Assembly: GCF_900155385.1 (NCBI RefSeq) | Contig: NZ_LT699745.1 | Coordinates: forward strand, 197,578 to 261,577 | Source: Vreelandella massiliensis | Lineage (GTDB): Bacteria; Pseudomonadota; Gammaproteobacteria; Pseudomonadales; Halomonadaceae | Reading direction: 5' to 3' | DNA length: 64,000 nucleotides | Part shown: positions 1 through 8,531 of the stretch, one piece after another | Numbering within the stretch: position 1 is the stretch's first letter | How the letters are laid out: each line of letters starts with the position of its first letter | Notes under the pieces: model-generated | Database searches by the model: none | Told to the model about the DNA's origin: nothing | What the model saw: only the letters and a program-made list of their open reading frames with translations | Position numbers and translations under genes: made by a program

Positions 1-1246
1 AGATCATTTGCGCCACGATGTCGAGCTCGCCAAGCGTCACCAGCAGCTCATCGCCGTGCTGTTTATCGATTTGGACGAATTCAAGCCGATCAACGATACG
101 CTCGGCCATGCCGTGGGGGACCGCGTATTGATCAACGTGGCCAAGCGCCTAGAGGCGACCATTCGGCCCTCGGATACCCTGTGCCGCTTTGGTGGTGATG
201 AGTTTGTTCTGCTGCTGCCCGATCTAGCCGATCTCAACCAGGCCGAAGAGATCGCCGAGCGGGTGATCCATGACCTCGAACAGCCCTACCAAATTGACGA
301 CCATGAGCTGCATTTGTCAGCCAGCGTTGGTATCGCTTTAAGCGACGAGCACCTTAACAACCCCAGCGAACTCATCCAGCATGCCGATATGGCGATGTAC
401 AAAGCCAAGAAGCAGGGGCGTAATGCAATACAAACGTTCACCCATGACATTAATGCCAAATTGACGCAACGGCTGATGCTGCGCAACGATCTCCAAGAAG
501 CGATCACACAAGAGCAGTTCAGCCTCCACTACCAGCCGCTTATCAACGCGGACGGCACCATCAAAGGGTTTGAGGCCCTGCTGCGTTGGCAACATCCCGA
601 CAAAGGCTATATTTCGCCGGGGCGTTTTATCCCCCTTGCCGAGCAAACCGGGCAAATTATCCCTCTCGGGCAGTGGGTCATGGAGCGCGCCGCACAGGAT
701 TTACTCGCCCTTTCGCCCTCGCTCCCCAACCACTGCCTTATCTCGATCAATTTGTCGCCGCTGCAGTTTCATCGCGAGGATTTTCTAAAAACGCTCGCCG
801 CGACGTTGGAAACCACCGGCTTGCCGGCCTCACGGCTGGAGCTTGAGCTGACCGAAGGCGTGCTCATGAATGACACCCAAGGGGCAATCGCTACGCTACA
901 CGCCCTGCGCGACATGGGTATTCACGTCGCCATCGACGACTTTGGCACGGGATTCTCAAGCCTTAGCTACCTACGCCACCTGCCGGTCGACACGCTGAAA
1001 ATCGATCGCAGTTTTATCACCCATCTGCCGGAAAACCGCAAAGATACCGCCGTTGTCAGCGGCATTATTGGCCTTGCCCACCACCTTGATCTCACCGTGG
1101 TCGCGGAAGGTATCGAAACCGCAGAACAGCGCCAAGCGCTCGTGGCGTTAGATTGCGATGTGTTTCAAGGCTACTTTCTTGCCCGCCCCATGCCCTTCAC
1201 CGCCGTGGAAAATTGGCTCGCATCACGCAAGCCACAGCCCGCCTGA
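1..1246 (+). CDS. GGDEF-EAL protein (c-di-GMP turnover), 5' end outside window
   Basis: The frame is open from the first bases, so the N-terminus (probably a sensor region) is missing. The visible part starts inside a GGDEF domain. It has an intact RFGGDEF active site and, five residues before it, an RPSD that fits the RxxD inhibitory site. A complete EAL domain follows: GFEALLRW, ELTEGVLM, DDFGTG with the following SSLSYLR, and VVAEGIET near the end. Both catalytic signatures look intact, so the protein could make and degrade cyclic di-GMP; which activity dominates cannot be told. The gene ends about 175 bases before the Aer-like receptor gene on the same strand. The domain assignment is secure; the input signal is unknown. 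Confidence 0.93.
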   Translation, partial: DHLRHDVELAKRHQQLIAVLFIDLDEFKPINDTLGHAVGDRVLINVAKRLEATIRPSDTLCRFGGDEFVLLLPDLADLNQAEEIAERVIHDLEQPYQIDDHELHLSASVGIALSDEHLNNPSELIQHADMAMYKAKKQGRNAIQTFTHDINAKLTQRLMLRNDLQEAITQEQFSLHYQPLINADGTIKGFEALLRWQHPDKGYISPGRFIPLAEQTGQIIPLGQWVMERAAQDLLALSPSLPNHCLISINLSPLQFHREDFLKTLAATLETTGLPASRLELELTEGVLMNDTQGAIATLHALRDMGIHVAIDDFGTGFSSLSYLRHLPVDTLKIDRSFITHLPENRKDTAVVSGIIGLAHHLDLTVVAEGIETAEQRQALVALDCDVFQGYFLARPMPFTAVENWLASRKPQPA

Positions 1247-1421
1247 CGCTAATAACTTCTGCCTATCCCAAGTATTATGTAAATAAATGGTAAAAATATT
1301 TGTTTTTTTCCTTAAGTAGCCATACATTTACGTCTTAAAACCTAGACAATAATAGAACTCCCCTGCAGTAAACTTGTACAACTTAAAATTAGGTAGTCTC
1401 ATTTCACTTAGGGTAAATGTA

Positions 1422-3179
1422 ATGCGCGATAATGGTGCCGTTACTCAGCGGGAGTACGTCCTCAGCGACGGTGACGTCCTGATCTCAAAGACCGATAGCC
1501 AAAGCCACATTCTTTATGCCAACCAGGCGTTTATCGATGTGAGTGGCTTCAGCTACGACGAACTTTACCAGTCGCCCCACAATATCGTCCGCCACCCGGA
1601 TATGCCGGAAGTGGTGTTCAAGGATATGTGGGATGACTTAAAAGCGGGCAAATACTGGTCGGGCTTGGTCAAAAACCGGCGCAAAAACGGCGACCACTAC
1701 TGGGTGCGGGCTAACGTGGTCCCTATCCGCGAAGGTAACAAAGTCACCGGTTTTTGCTCCATTCGTATTAAGCCCAGCAGCCAAGAAGTGGCGCACGCAG
1801 AAGCGGTGTACCGCGATATTCGCGAGCAGGGCGGACGTTATGAAGTCAAACACGGCGTTGCTTACCGCCGTTCGCTGCGCCGCCTTATGCCGATTAACGT
1901 TAACAGCATGCGGGTGAAGTCCGCTTTTTCAGCGCTTGTCGGCTTTGGCCTCTTCGGTGGGCTAGGCCTCGCCGCCGCCATCACCCTTAACCAGCTGGCA
2001 CCGCAGAGCAGCGCGGCCATGGCATTTCTGGGCATAGGCGTGGTGGGTGGCCTCGGCGTAGGCGCCTGGCAGCTTTATAACGGCTTACGCCATCGGCGCT
2101 TTTTCTATAGCACCAACGACTTTGCCCTGCAGTTGGCGGCCGGCAACTTGGAAGCCAGTATTCCGCGTATCGGCAAAAGGGAGATGGATAATACCCTTGG
2201 CACCATGGATTTCACCCGTCGCTCGCTAGAAGCGCTGATCGGCGATCTTAACGAACGCGTTGAACGGGTCGGCCCCGCCGTGGAGAGTATCTCCCAGGGC
2301 AATGACGCCATGGCCTCACGGCTTGAACAACAGGCCTCGGCCGTGCAGCAAACGGCGGCCAGTGCTGAAGAGATCTCCTCCACCGTGGCGCAAAGCGCCG
2401 ATAACGCTACCCAGGCCAGCAACGCCTCCGTGGGTAACGTCAACGAAGTGGACCACACCAGCGACGTGATGGGTAACCTTGCCAATGCCATGGAAGAGAT
2501 CACTCAGCACGCCGATAACATGGCCGGCATCGTCGGCACGATCGACACCATTGCGTTTCAAACCAACATTCTGGCGCTCAACGCCTCGGTCGAAGCGGCG
2601 CGTGCCGGCGAGCACGGGCGCGGCTTTGCCGTGGTGGCCGAAGAAGTGCGCAAGCTCGCCAGCCAATCCGCCGATGCGGCCAAGCAGGTGCAGGGGCTGA
2701 TTGATCAGGCGCGCAAAAGTATTCACGGCGGGCAAGCGCACGCGCATGAAGCCACCGACGCCATGGAAAAAATCCGCTCGGCGAGCCACCGGGTGAACGA
2801 CCTGATGGGCGAAATTACCGCGGCCACCCACGAGCAGAGCGAAGGTATTCGCCAGATCAGCAGCGCCATCAACGATATCGACCATAGCACGCAATCCAGC
2901 GCTGCCAGCATGGGTACCTACAAGGAGGCCACCGCTGAACTTGGCGAGCAGATTCGCGGGCTCTCGCATAGCGCGATGGCCTTTTTAAACGAACGCCAAC
3001 GTAATGCGTATCTCCAAAAGCTGCCGAGCGGCAAAGGTCAGGCCGCACTGCCTCACAGTAGGGAGACGCAAGGTCAGGCGAGAAACGCGTCGAGCCAACA
3101 AAGTCGGGGCCACCGCGAGGCAGCCGCTTCACACCGGCTAGGCCAAGACGCACCCGAAGCGGAGTGGGCTGAATTTTAA
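1422..3179 (+). CDS. aer: Aer-like PAS methyl-accepting chemotaxis/aerotaxis receptor
   Basis: A 585-residue receptor. The PAS domain at about residues 10-120 carries the Aer signature (NIVRHPDMP, then a [20 protein letters not shown]-like stretch), which in E. coli Aer binds FAD. Two hydrophobic segments lie at about 165-185 and 195-215, followed by a HAMP-like region. The MCP signalling hairpin is centred near residue 380 ([20 protein letters not shown]). The protein ends in EWAEF after a flexible linker of about 60 residues, resembling a CheR-docking pentapeptide that E. coli Aer lacks. The ATG at 1422 is chosen because its product aligns with the start of Aer; a TTG 48 bases upstream is also in frame. 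Redox or oxygen taxis is the likely role. Confidence 0.9.
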   Translation: MRDNGAVTQREYVLSDGDVLISKTDSQSHILYANQAFIDVSGFSYDELYQSPHNIVRHPDMPEVVFKDMWDDLKAGKYWSGLVKNRRKNGDHYWVRANVVPIREGNKVTGFCSIRIKPSSQEVAHAEAVYRDIREQGGRYEVKHGVAYRRSLRRLMPINVNSMRVKSAFSALVGFGLFGGLGLAAAITLNQLAPQSSAAMAFLGIGVVGGLGVGAWQLYNGLRHRRFFYSTNDFALQLAAGNLEASIPRIGKREMDNTLGTMDFTRRSLEALIGDLNERVERVGPAVESISQGNDAMASRLEQQASAVQQTAASAEEISSTVAQSADNATQASNASVGNVNEVDHTSDVMGNLANAMEEITQHADNMAGIVGTIDTIAFQTNILALNASVEAARAGEHGRGFAVVAEEVRKLASQSADAAKQVQGLIDQARKSIHGGQAHAHEATDAMEKIRSASHRVNDLMGEITAATHEQSEGIRQISSAINDIDHSTQSSAASMGTYKEATAELGEQIRGLSHSAMAFLNERQRNAYLQKLPSGKGQAALPHSRETQGQARNASSQQSRGHREAAASHRLGQDAPEAEWAEF

Positions 3180-3246
3180 CACCGGGGAAGGCGAGCCCAA
3201 GAGCGTAACCGTCTGAACTAACACTGAACTGCAAGATGAAAAGGAA

Positions 3247-3279
3247 GCATGTCGTGGCGGATACATCGCCACGAAATGC
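3247..3279 (+). other. Strong hairpin between aer and the histidine kinase gene
   Basis: Inverted repeat TCGTGGCG (3252-3259) / CGCCACGA (3267-3274) with a seven-base loop. It is extended by GCAT/ATGC outer arms (3247-3250, 3276-3279) across one G-A mismatch. No T-run follows, so it is not a classical intrinsic terminator. It lies in the 142-base gap between two same-strand genes and could be an mRNA stability or processing element. Function is unknown. Confidence 0.5.
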
Positions 3280-3321
3280 TCGACGAAGTGCCGTATAAAA
3301 ATGGCACCAAGGATTCTAACG

Positions 3322-4554
3322 ATGCCCACTGCCCCTCTCCCCCCGAACGAAGAGCAGCGCCTCGCGGTGCTTCACACGCTTGATATCCTCAATGACGACA
3401 GTGACCCCAATCTTGACCATATCACCGAGTTAGCCCAGGACATTTTCGCCGTTCCCACGGCATTGGTTTCGCTGGTGGATGCGAAGACACAGTGCTTTAA
3501 ATCGCGTCAAGGGTTCACCCCCAAAAGCACGCCGCGTGATATCGCCTTTTGCGGCTTTGTTGTTTCCGACAATGCCCCACTGGTTGTTGAAAACGCATTG
3601 GAAGACGCGCGCTTTGCCGATAATCCGCTGGTAACGGGCGAGCCGCATATCCGCTTTTATGCCGGTGTGCCGATCTACCTGCACAACCGCTCCCTGCCGC
3701 TAGGCACGCTATGCGTGATTGACGATAAGCCCCGCCACTTTGGGCCTGCGGATCAGCGTCGCTTGGCGCTTCTTGCCTCCCAAGTGGAGGCCATTTTGCA
3801 TCAGTACGAGCTCAATCAGTCGCTGCAGCAAGCGCGCGACGAGGCCGTTGCGTATTACCACGCAAAAAGCCGTTTTTTAGCCAAGATGAATCACGAGTTA
3901 CGCACGCCGCTCAACGCCATCATGGGGTTCTCCGACCTTCTGCTTAAAAGCCACCGCCACCCCCTAAGCGACCCGCAGCACCGTCAAGTAAAGAAGATTC
4001 GCCGCAGTGGCGAGCACCTGCTGACACTGGTCAACGACGTCTTGGACCTCTCACGTCTCGAAGTGAATGCCCTACCGGTCAATCCCGAGCCATTGGACGT
4101 GGTGGAGGTGGTCAACGAGATCATGGATTCGTTGAGCGCCGACATGGAAGCACAGGGGCTTGCCTGCTATTTCGCCCCGATGAACCACGCGGGCAGCGAA
4201 GTAATGGCCGACCCCACCCGTCTGCGCCAGGTGCTCTACAACCTTATCTCCAACGCGATTAAGTACAACCGGCCCGGCGGTAGCGTCAAAATCTCGCTGG
4301 CGATTCAAGACCATAAAGCTCGCATCGGCGTGGAGGATAGCGGCCCGGGCATTGCTCCTGAGCAACACTCCCGGCTGTTTGAAGTATTCGACCGCTTGGA
4401 CGCTGACGGCGACGCACCGGGCGGCAGTGGCATCGGCTTGCCGATTGCCAAAGAGCTTGTCAACAAAATGAACGGTGAGATGGGCGTCGAGAGCGAACCC
4501 GACAAGGGTAGCTGCTTCTGGTTTACCCTGCCGCTGGCCGACGCGAGGGCTTAA
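3322..4554 (+). CDS. Soluble GAF-domain sensor histidine kinase
   Basis: A 410-residue kinase with no membrane segment, so it is probably cytoplasmic. A GAF domain fills about residues 20-160. The HisKA H-box follows (FLAKMNHELRTPLNAIMGF, phosphoacceptor His about residue 191). The HATPase domain shows the N box (NLISNAIKYNRP), G1 (EDSGPGIAPE) and G2 (GGSGIGLPIAKELV). There is no receiver domain and no response regulator gene beside it, so it is an orphan kinase here. The ATG at 3322 is preferred because AAGGA lies eight bases upstream; another in-frame ATG at 3301 has no ribosome site. Its 3' end overlaps the convergent FNR-type gene by four bases. The ligand of the GAF domain is unknown. 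Confidence 0.88.
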   Translation: MPTAPLPPNEEQRLAVLHTLDILNDDSDPNLDHITELAQDIFAVPTALVSLVDAKTQCFKSRQGFTPKSTPRDIAFCGFVVSDNAPLVVENALEDARFADNPLVTGEPHIRFYAGVPIYLHNRSLPLGTLCVIDDKPRHFGPADQRRLALLASQVEAILHQYELNQSLQQARDEAVAYYHAKSRFLAKMNHELRTPLNAIMGFSDLLLKSHRHPLSDPQHRQVKKIRRSGEHLLTLVNDVLDLSRLEVNALPVNPEPLDVVEVVNEIMDSLSADMEAQGLACYFAPMNHAGSEVMADPTRLRQVLYNLISNAIKYNRPGGSVKISLAIQDHKARIGVEDSGPGIAPEQHSRLFEVFDRLDADGDAPGGSGIGLPIAKELVNKMNGEMGVESEPDKGSCFWFTLPLADARA

Positions 4555-5273
4555 CGTTTTGCGTCCGCCAACAGCCCCGCAAACGCATGAATCACCACTT
4601 CACGGTTAGCCACGGTGGCAACACGCTCTTTTTTCAAACGGCGAAGATGGCGATTGACGGTTTCCGGGGCAAGGTCAAGGTAGCTTGCGATCTCGATTTG
4701 CGATAACGGCAAGGCAAAACGGTCGGGGACTTTGCCTTGCTGTTTTAGCCTTGTCGAAAGGTCCAACAAAAAACTGGCCACTTTGTTGGCAGCACAACGC
4801 CCGTAGATAAGCTCAAAACGACGCTGGCGCTGGCGCAACTGACGCCCCATTTTCAACAGCAGTGCTTTTTGTACGCTGTGATGGCGCAAACCAAATAGCG
4901 TCAGCTTTCCATAGGGGATACGGCAGATGAAGGCCTTATCCGCGGCCAAAAATGACGAGCCCACGTGGGTATCGCCAATCGCCTCAAGGCCCACCACCTC
5001 ACCGGGCAGATAGATATCCAAAAGCTGATGTGGCTGTTTGGAGTCGGCGTCCGCCACCTGCTTGATAAGCCCAGAACGCGCCATCAACAAGAAACGAAAC
5101 GGTTCTCCTGACTGGACAATCACGCTGTCGTGCTCAAACGGCAATGGCCGCTCGACTAATTGATCAAACGACTCCAGCGCTTGACGCGGCAGTGCCGAAG
5201 GAAAACAAAATGCCCGCTGCCCACAAAAGTGGCAGCTCACATGCGGCATTTGTTGGCTACCTGTGCTGTTCAC
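4551..5273 (-). CDS. anr: FNR/ANR-type oxygen-responsive Crp-family regulator
   Basis: A 240-residue Crp-family protein. N-terminal Cys14, Cys17 and Cys23 (C-x2-C-x5-C) plus Cys117 (FICRIPYG) match the four ligands of the oxygen-labile [4Fe-4S] cluster of FNR. A cyclic-nucleotide-like barrel is followed by a C-terminal HTH with recognition helix APETVNRHLRRL. FNR and ANR have E-T-[IV]-S-R there; here Ser is replaced by Asn (residue about 207), which may alter site preference. The GTG at 5273 is chosen because AAGGA lies about eight bases upstream and the start gives a FNR-like N-terminus; a TTG further upstream and an ATG at 5249 are alternatives. It probably controls genes for low-oxygen growth. 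Confidence 0.88.
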   Translation of the reverse strand: MNSTGSQQMPHVSCHFCGQRAFCFPSALPRQALESFDQLVERPLPFEHDSVIVQSGEPFRFLLMARSGLIKQVADADSKQPHQLLDIYLPGEVVGLEAIGDTHVGSSFLAADKAFICRIPYGKLTLFGLRHHSVQKALLLKMGRQLRQRQRRFELIYGRCAANKVASFLLDLSTRLKQQGKVPDRFALPLSQIEIASYLDLAPETVNRHLRRLKKERVATVANREVVIHAFAGLLADAKR

Positions 5274-5438
5274 GCGGTCGTTTCCTTGAGGATGCAGAGT
5301 ACCAGGGCGCAATTAAGCGATGAGAACCAGTCATTCACCTGAGTCCATGCGTTTTTTTACCACATTCCTCATACCCCTTCACGCTTACCCGCGCCGGTAA
5401 TAATGCGGATCAACCCTTTCGCGCTCTCATGCACATTC

Positions 5439-5457
5439 TATGGAATTATTTTCCATA
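5439..5457. promoter_or_regulatory. Palindromic operator copy 1 (TATGGAA-N5-TTCCATA)
   Basis: A perfect 19-base palindrome with 7-base arms and a 5-base spacer. It lies in the divergent region between the FNR-type gene and the small IWDTP gene. A second copy with the same arms and spacer length lies 23 bases downstream, centre to centre. Such tandem copies are typical of sites for a dimeric regulator. The arms do not match FNR (TTGAT-N4-ATCAA) or CRP sites. The binding protein is not identified. Confidence 0.65.
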
Positions 5458-5461
5458 TTTT

Positions 5462-5480
5462 TATGGAAATACTTTCCATA
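5462..5480. promoter_or_regulatory. Palindromic operator copy 2 (TATGGAA-N5-TTCCATA)
   Basis: The second perfect 19-base palindrome, with arms identical to copy 1 and a different 5-base spacer. Its right half overlaps the candidate -35 element TTTCCA (5473-5478) of the promoter reading toward the small gene at 5567. That placement suits a repressor, or an activator contacting polymerase. The regulator is unknown. Confidence 0.65.
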
Positions 5481-5501
5481 AAATAAAATTCCCGCTATAT
5501 T
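5473..5501 (+). promoter_or_regulatory. Candidate sigma-70 promoter for the IWDTP gene
   Basis: TTTCCA (5473-5478), a 17-base spacer, then TATATT (5496-5501). Transcription would start near 5508, leaving a leader of about 60 bases before the ATG at 5567. The -35 is embedded in operator copy 2. It is a prediction from motif match and spacing only. Confidence 0.5.
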
Positions 5502-5566
5502 ACACCTAAGTCGCATATCAAAAGACACGAAGAGATACACACAAAAGGCATAACAGGAGCCTGACG

Positions 5567-5728
5567 ATGGCATATCAAGAGAGCTTTCCCACCATTTGGG
5601 ATACCCCCAGCAAGCCAAGCACCAAGCCACGTGCAAGCACGCCGAAAAGTGCCACCACCCCGCCCGTGGGTGAAGCACTGAAAGAAGCGATATGGTCCAT
5701 TTGGGATACGCCAAAAGGCGCAGCGTAA
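5567..5728 (+). CDS. Small protein (53 residues) with two IWDTP motifs
   Basis: A short gene starting MAYQESFPTIWDTP and ending IWSIWDTPKGAA. The ribosome site AGGAG lies eight bases before the ATG, and a promoter with tandem palindromes lies upstream, so translation is credible despite the size. The same TIWDTP/SIWDTP element occurs at both ends, joined by a Pro/Ser/Thr/Lys-rich linker. There is no signal peptide, membrane segment or cysteine. The middle part is basic and probably disordered, with a possible short helix (GEALKEAIWSIW) before the second motif. I do not recognise a family. It is divergent from the FNR-type regulator, so regulation tied to oxygen or stress is possible but unproven. 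Confidence 0.65.
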   Translation: MAYQESFPTIWDTPSKPSTKPRASTPKSATTPPVGEALKEAIWSIWDTPKGAA

Positions 5729-5869
5729 AAAAGCCAAAACGGGAGGAGGCAAGAACCCGCGCTTCCACGAAGAGACGCTACTTGGCTGCGGGCTTACGAA
5801 ACCGCTACAACTGCACTTGCGTTTAGAGGATCAGGGAGGGGGTAGAAGCCCGGGGAACGGAAGATCTAG

Positions 5870-6313
5870 CTACATCGGCAGGATGGCGATAATGTGCTCT
5901 TCGAGCCTGCTTTCCGGCACGCTATCTTGCGATACCGCAAAGCTTCGCACGCTAATGCCTTTGCGGTGGACACGCTCTGCATCGTTGCTTAGGAGTGGAT
6001 GCCAGCCGGCTAATTTGCGCCCTTCCGCTACGCGCCGGTACGCACAGCTTTGGGGCAGCCAGGTAAACTCCTTCACTAGGGCCGGCGTCAATTGCGTGCA
6101 GTCGGGCACGCTATCAAAGCGGTTTGCATAATCGCTGCACTGGCAACTGTGGGTATCGAGCAGGCGGCAAGCGACGTTCAATACGGCGAGTTCCTGAGTA
6201 TCTTCATCGTGCAACTTCAGCAGACAGCACTGGCCACAGCCATCGCATAGCGCTTCCCACTCCTCCCGCGTTAGCTCCTCAAGCGGGTAGCGCTCCCAGA
6301 ACCGTTCTCTCAT
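5870..6313 (-). CDS. ycgN: YcgN family (UPF0260) cysteine-cluster protein
   Basis: A 147-residue protein with the family signature CDGCGQCC near residue 30 and further cysteines (CQCSDY, a CRLL cysteine and PQSCAYR) that could bind a metal or cluster. Length and order match the UPF0260/YcgN family. The ATG at 6313 is preferred because GGGGGAG lies a few bases upstream; an upstream in-frame start would add nine residues. It is the last gene of the rnd-ycgL-ycgN set, an arrangement found in many gammaproteobacteria. The biochemical role is not established. Confidence 0.88.
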   Translation of the reverse strand: MRERFWERYPLEELTREEWEALCDGCGQCCLLKLHDEDTQELAVLNVACRLLDTHSCQCSDYANRFDSVPDCTQLTPALVKEFTWLPQSCAYRRVAEGRKLAGWHPLLSNDAERVHRKGISVRSFAVSQDSVPESRLEEHIIAILPM

Positions 6314-6343
6314 GCTCTCCCCCTTGTGCATTAGGCACAACGA

Positions 6344-6649
6344 TTAATAGCGTGCTTCTGTCGGCGCCCGGTAAAGGTCCAGCAGATACGCCTCTTTGGC
6401 GGGCGGCATCTGGAAGTAAAAACCCTGTTCGCGAATGGCCGCCATGATATCGGCTGCTTTCACCCGCCCGAGGGGTTTATCGGGCGTGAGCAGTAGCGTC
6501 ATCACCGGCACCGGCTTACCAAAACGCTCCATCAGCGCCTCGGGAACATCGGCGATACCGTGGCGCTTATCCACGTACAGATACATCTCCTCTTTGCGAG
6601 CGCTTTTCAGCACTTCACAGAGTAAGCGGTCGGGTGTGATGTCGGTCAT
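6344..6649 (-). CDS. ycgL: YcgL domain protein
   Basis: A 101-residue protein with YcgL-family features: CEVLKSARKEEMYLYVD near the start, a GKPVPVMTLLLTP stretch, then GFYFQMPP. The ATG at 6649 overlaps the rnd stop codon (ATGA), and AGGAAGAG precedes it, so translation is probably coupled to rnd. The family has a solved fold but no firm function. Placement directly after RNase D is conserved in related bacteria. Confidence 0.9.
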   Translation of the reverse strand: MTDITPDRLLCEVLKSARKEEMYLYVDKRHGIADVPEALMERFGKPVPVMTLLLTPDKPLGRVKAADIMAAIREQGFYFQMPPAKEAYLLDLYRAPTEARY

Positions 6650-7785
6650 TTTGTCTCTTCCTGCAAAACGTGTTCTTGCAAAACGTGGATAAGCGATGGA
6701 TTCAGGCACTCTCCGCGCCAATCAGACGGCAGCGACAACGGCTCATTGGCCAGGGACTGCATCACTAGCTGCTCAATATCGCGGCGGCGCATCAGCACTT
6801 CCGGTGCCACGCCGAGCTCATCCGCTTGAGCGGTAATCACTTTTTTCAGCGCCTTGAAAAGCGGCTTGAACGGCGGCCGCGCCGGGTCGGGCCAAGCAGC
6901 GGGCAGTGCGTCCGCGGGGCACATGTGCGCCTGCTTGACCAGCGCCAAGAGCGCATCACCCTCTTTTTTTACCAGCGAGGGTTTAACGCCCTCTACGTTA
7001 GCCAGCTCAAAGCGATTTTGCGGCATCGCGTCAGCAATGGCGAACAGGACTTTATCGCTTACCAGCCAGTTGCGGGGTAAATCGCGCCGACGCGCTTCGC
7101 CTTCGCGCCACGTGGTCATCCGCCGGTAGGCATCTATCTGGCGGGGCGTTAAACGCCACAACTGACGCTGGCGGGTAAACCACTGCTCACTGCTATCCTC
7201 TTGCGCCTGCGCCACGACTGCTTGGCACTCCTGCTCCACCCAGTGTAGACGGCCAAGCGCGGCAAGTTTCTCGGCTTGATGCGACCACACCTTAAGCAGG
7301 TAGATCACATCCAGCGCAGCGTAGTGGCACTGCGCTTCACTCAAGGGGCGCTCTAGCCAATCGGACCGGGTCTCCTCTTTGGGCAAGGTTTCGCCAGTCC
7401 AGAATGCCACGAGCTTCTGATACCCCATGCCGGGGTTCTCGGAAAGAAACCCCTGAGCGATTTGCGTATCGATCAACGGCGTGGGTAACACCCCCGCCCA
7501 GCGCTGAAAGACATCCAAATCCTCGCTGCTCGCGTGCAGCAGTTTAGTCGCGTCATTTTCCAATAGCGCTTTAAACGCCGGCGTGCAGTCGGTGACAAGC
7601 GGGTCAATCAGATAGGCCGTTTCATCGCAGGCAAACTGAATCAGCGCGGGCACGGGGAAGAAGGAGCTCTCACGAAAAAATTCGGTATCCAGCGCGATAA
7701 CGTCGGCACCGGCCATCTTTTCACAAGCGGCATCCAGCGCCTGCGGCGTGTCAATCCAGTGATAGGAGGGCGAGGCAATAGACAA
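6646..7785 (-). CDS. rnd: Ribonuclease D
   Basis: A 3'-5' exoribonuclease that trims tRNA precursors and other structured RNAs. The DEDD exonuclease motifs are visible: ALDTEF near residue 30, HASSEDLDVF, and a Tyr/Asp motif (CHYAALDVIYLL). An HRDC domain follows (RQLWRLTPRQIDAYRRM). Start choice: a TTG at 7785 has GGAAG about eight bases upstream and gives a 379-residue product beginning like E. coli RNase D; an in-frame ATG at 7827 would add 14 residues. The 3' end overlaps ycgL by four bases. A triplicated 17-base repeat separates it from recR. Confidence 0.92.
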   Translation of the reverse strand: MSIASPSYHWIDTPQALDAACEKMAGADVIALDTEFFRESSFFPVPALIQFACDETAYLIDPLVTDCTPAFKALLENDATKLLHASSEDLDVFQRWAGVLPTPLIDTQIAQGFLSENPGMGYQKLVAFWTGETLPKEETRSDWLERPLSEAQCHYAALDVIYLLKVWSHQAEKLAALGRLHWVEQECQAVVAQAQEDSSEQWFTRQRQLWRLTPRQIDAYRRMTTWREGEARRRDLPRNWLVSDKVLFAIADAMPQNRFELANVEGVKPSLVKKEGDALLALVKQAHMCPADALPAAWPDPARPPFKPLFKALKKVITAQADELGVAPEVLMRRRDIEQLVMQSLANEPLSLPSDWRGECLNPSLIHVLQEHVLQEETK

Positions 7786-7876
7786 AAGCAATACTTCCAA
7801 GTAAGTGGGTGGCTGGCAGGCACGCATCCGGTGCGCGCGAGCGCTTATTCGCAAGACACGAGACTAAGGTGCTACT

Positions 7877-7927
7877 CGCTCTAAAGTACCAGTCACTCTA
7901 AAGTACCAGTCACTCTAAAGGACTAGT
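7877..7927. repeat. Three 17-bp tandem repeats between recR and rnd
   Basis: Units at 7877-7893, 7894-7910 and 7911-7927 share CTCTAAAGTACCAGT with few changes. The last unit runs over the recR stop codon (7923-7925). This looks like a replication-slippage expansion in the intercistronic gap. No function is apparent. Confidence 0.8.
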
Positions 7928-8528
7928 CGCTGGAAAAAGGCAGCCGGCCGTTAAAGGCGCGGCTTAACGTACCGCCATCGACGTACTCAAGCTCACCGCC
8001 CATGGGAACGCCATAGGCTAGGCGCGAGAAACGTACGCCGTAATCGTTAAGCTGCGTAGCGATATAGTGCGCGGTCGCCTCCCCTTCCACCGTGGGGTTG
8101 GTCGCCAGCACGAGCTCTTTTACTTCACCACGGGCCACCAACGCCTCCAACTGTTCTAAGCCAATCGCCTCTGGCCCGATGCCATCAATGGGCGACAGGT
8201 GGCCATGCAGGACGAAGTAGCGCCCTTGAAAACCACCCGCCTCTTCGATCGCCAGTTGATCGGCGGGAGACTCCACCACACACAGGAGCGTGTCGTCACG
8301 GCGCGGGCTTTCGCAGAGGGCACATAGTTCGGCTTCGGGGAGGGGACGGCAGCGCTGACAATACCCCACCTCTTCGATCGCTTGCGCAATCGTCGCCGCC
8401 AGCCGTTGCCCGCCGTTGCGCTCACGCTCCAGCAGATGCATCGCCATGCGTTGAGCCGTTTTAGGCCCCACGCCGGGAAGCACACGAAACGCTTCCATGA
8501 GCTGTTCAACCAGGGGGGAGAAGCGCAT
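7923..8528 (-). CDS. recR: Recombination mediator protein RecR
   Basis: A 201-residue protein that acts with RecF/RecO in loading RecA at gaps. In order it has: an N-terminal helix-hairpin-helix ([17 protein letters not shown]), a zinc finger (CQRC ... CALC), a Toprim domain ([33 protein letters not shown]) and a C-terminal Walker-B-like region ([11 protein letters not shown]). Full length, ATG start. The start lies three bases after the ybaB stop, so the two are co-transcribed. dnaX-ybaB-recR is a classic conserved set. Confidence 0.97.
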   Translation of the reverse strand: MRFSPLVEQLMEAFRVLPGVGPKTAQRMAMHLLERERNGGQRLAATIAQAIEEVGYCQRCRPLPEAELCALCESPRRDDTLLCVVESPADQLAIEEAGGFQGRYFVLHGHLSPIDGIGPEAIGLEQLEALVARGEVKELVLATNPTVEGEATAHYIATQLNDYGVRFSRLAYGVPMGGELEYVDGGTLSRAFNGRLPFSSD

Positions 8529-8531
8529 CGC

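Noticed and set aside
1247-1421. T-rich stretch (about 1301-1308) after the GGDEF-EAL gene as a terminator
   Set aside because: The preceding stem is AT-only and too weak; nothing else was seen in this gap.
2316-2969. A minus-strand open frame within the Aer-like receptor gene
   Set aside because: It is a shadow of the conserved MCP signalling domain.
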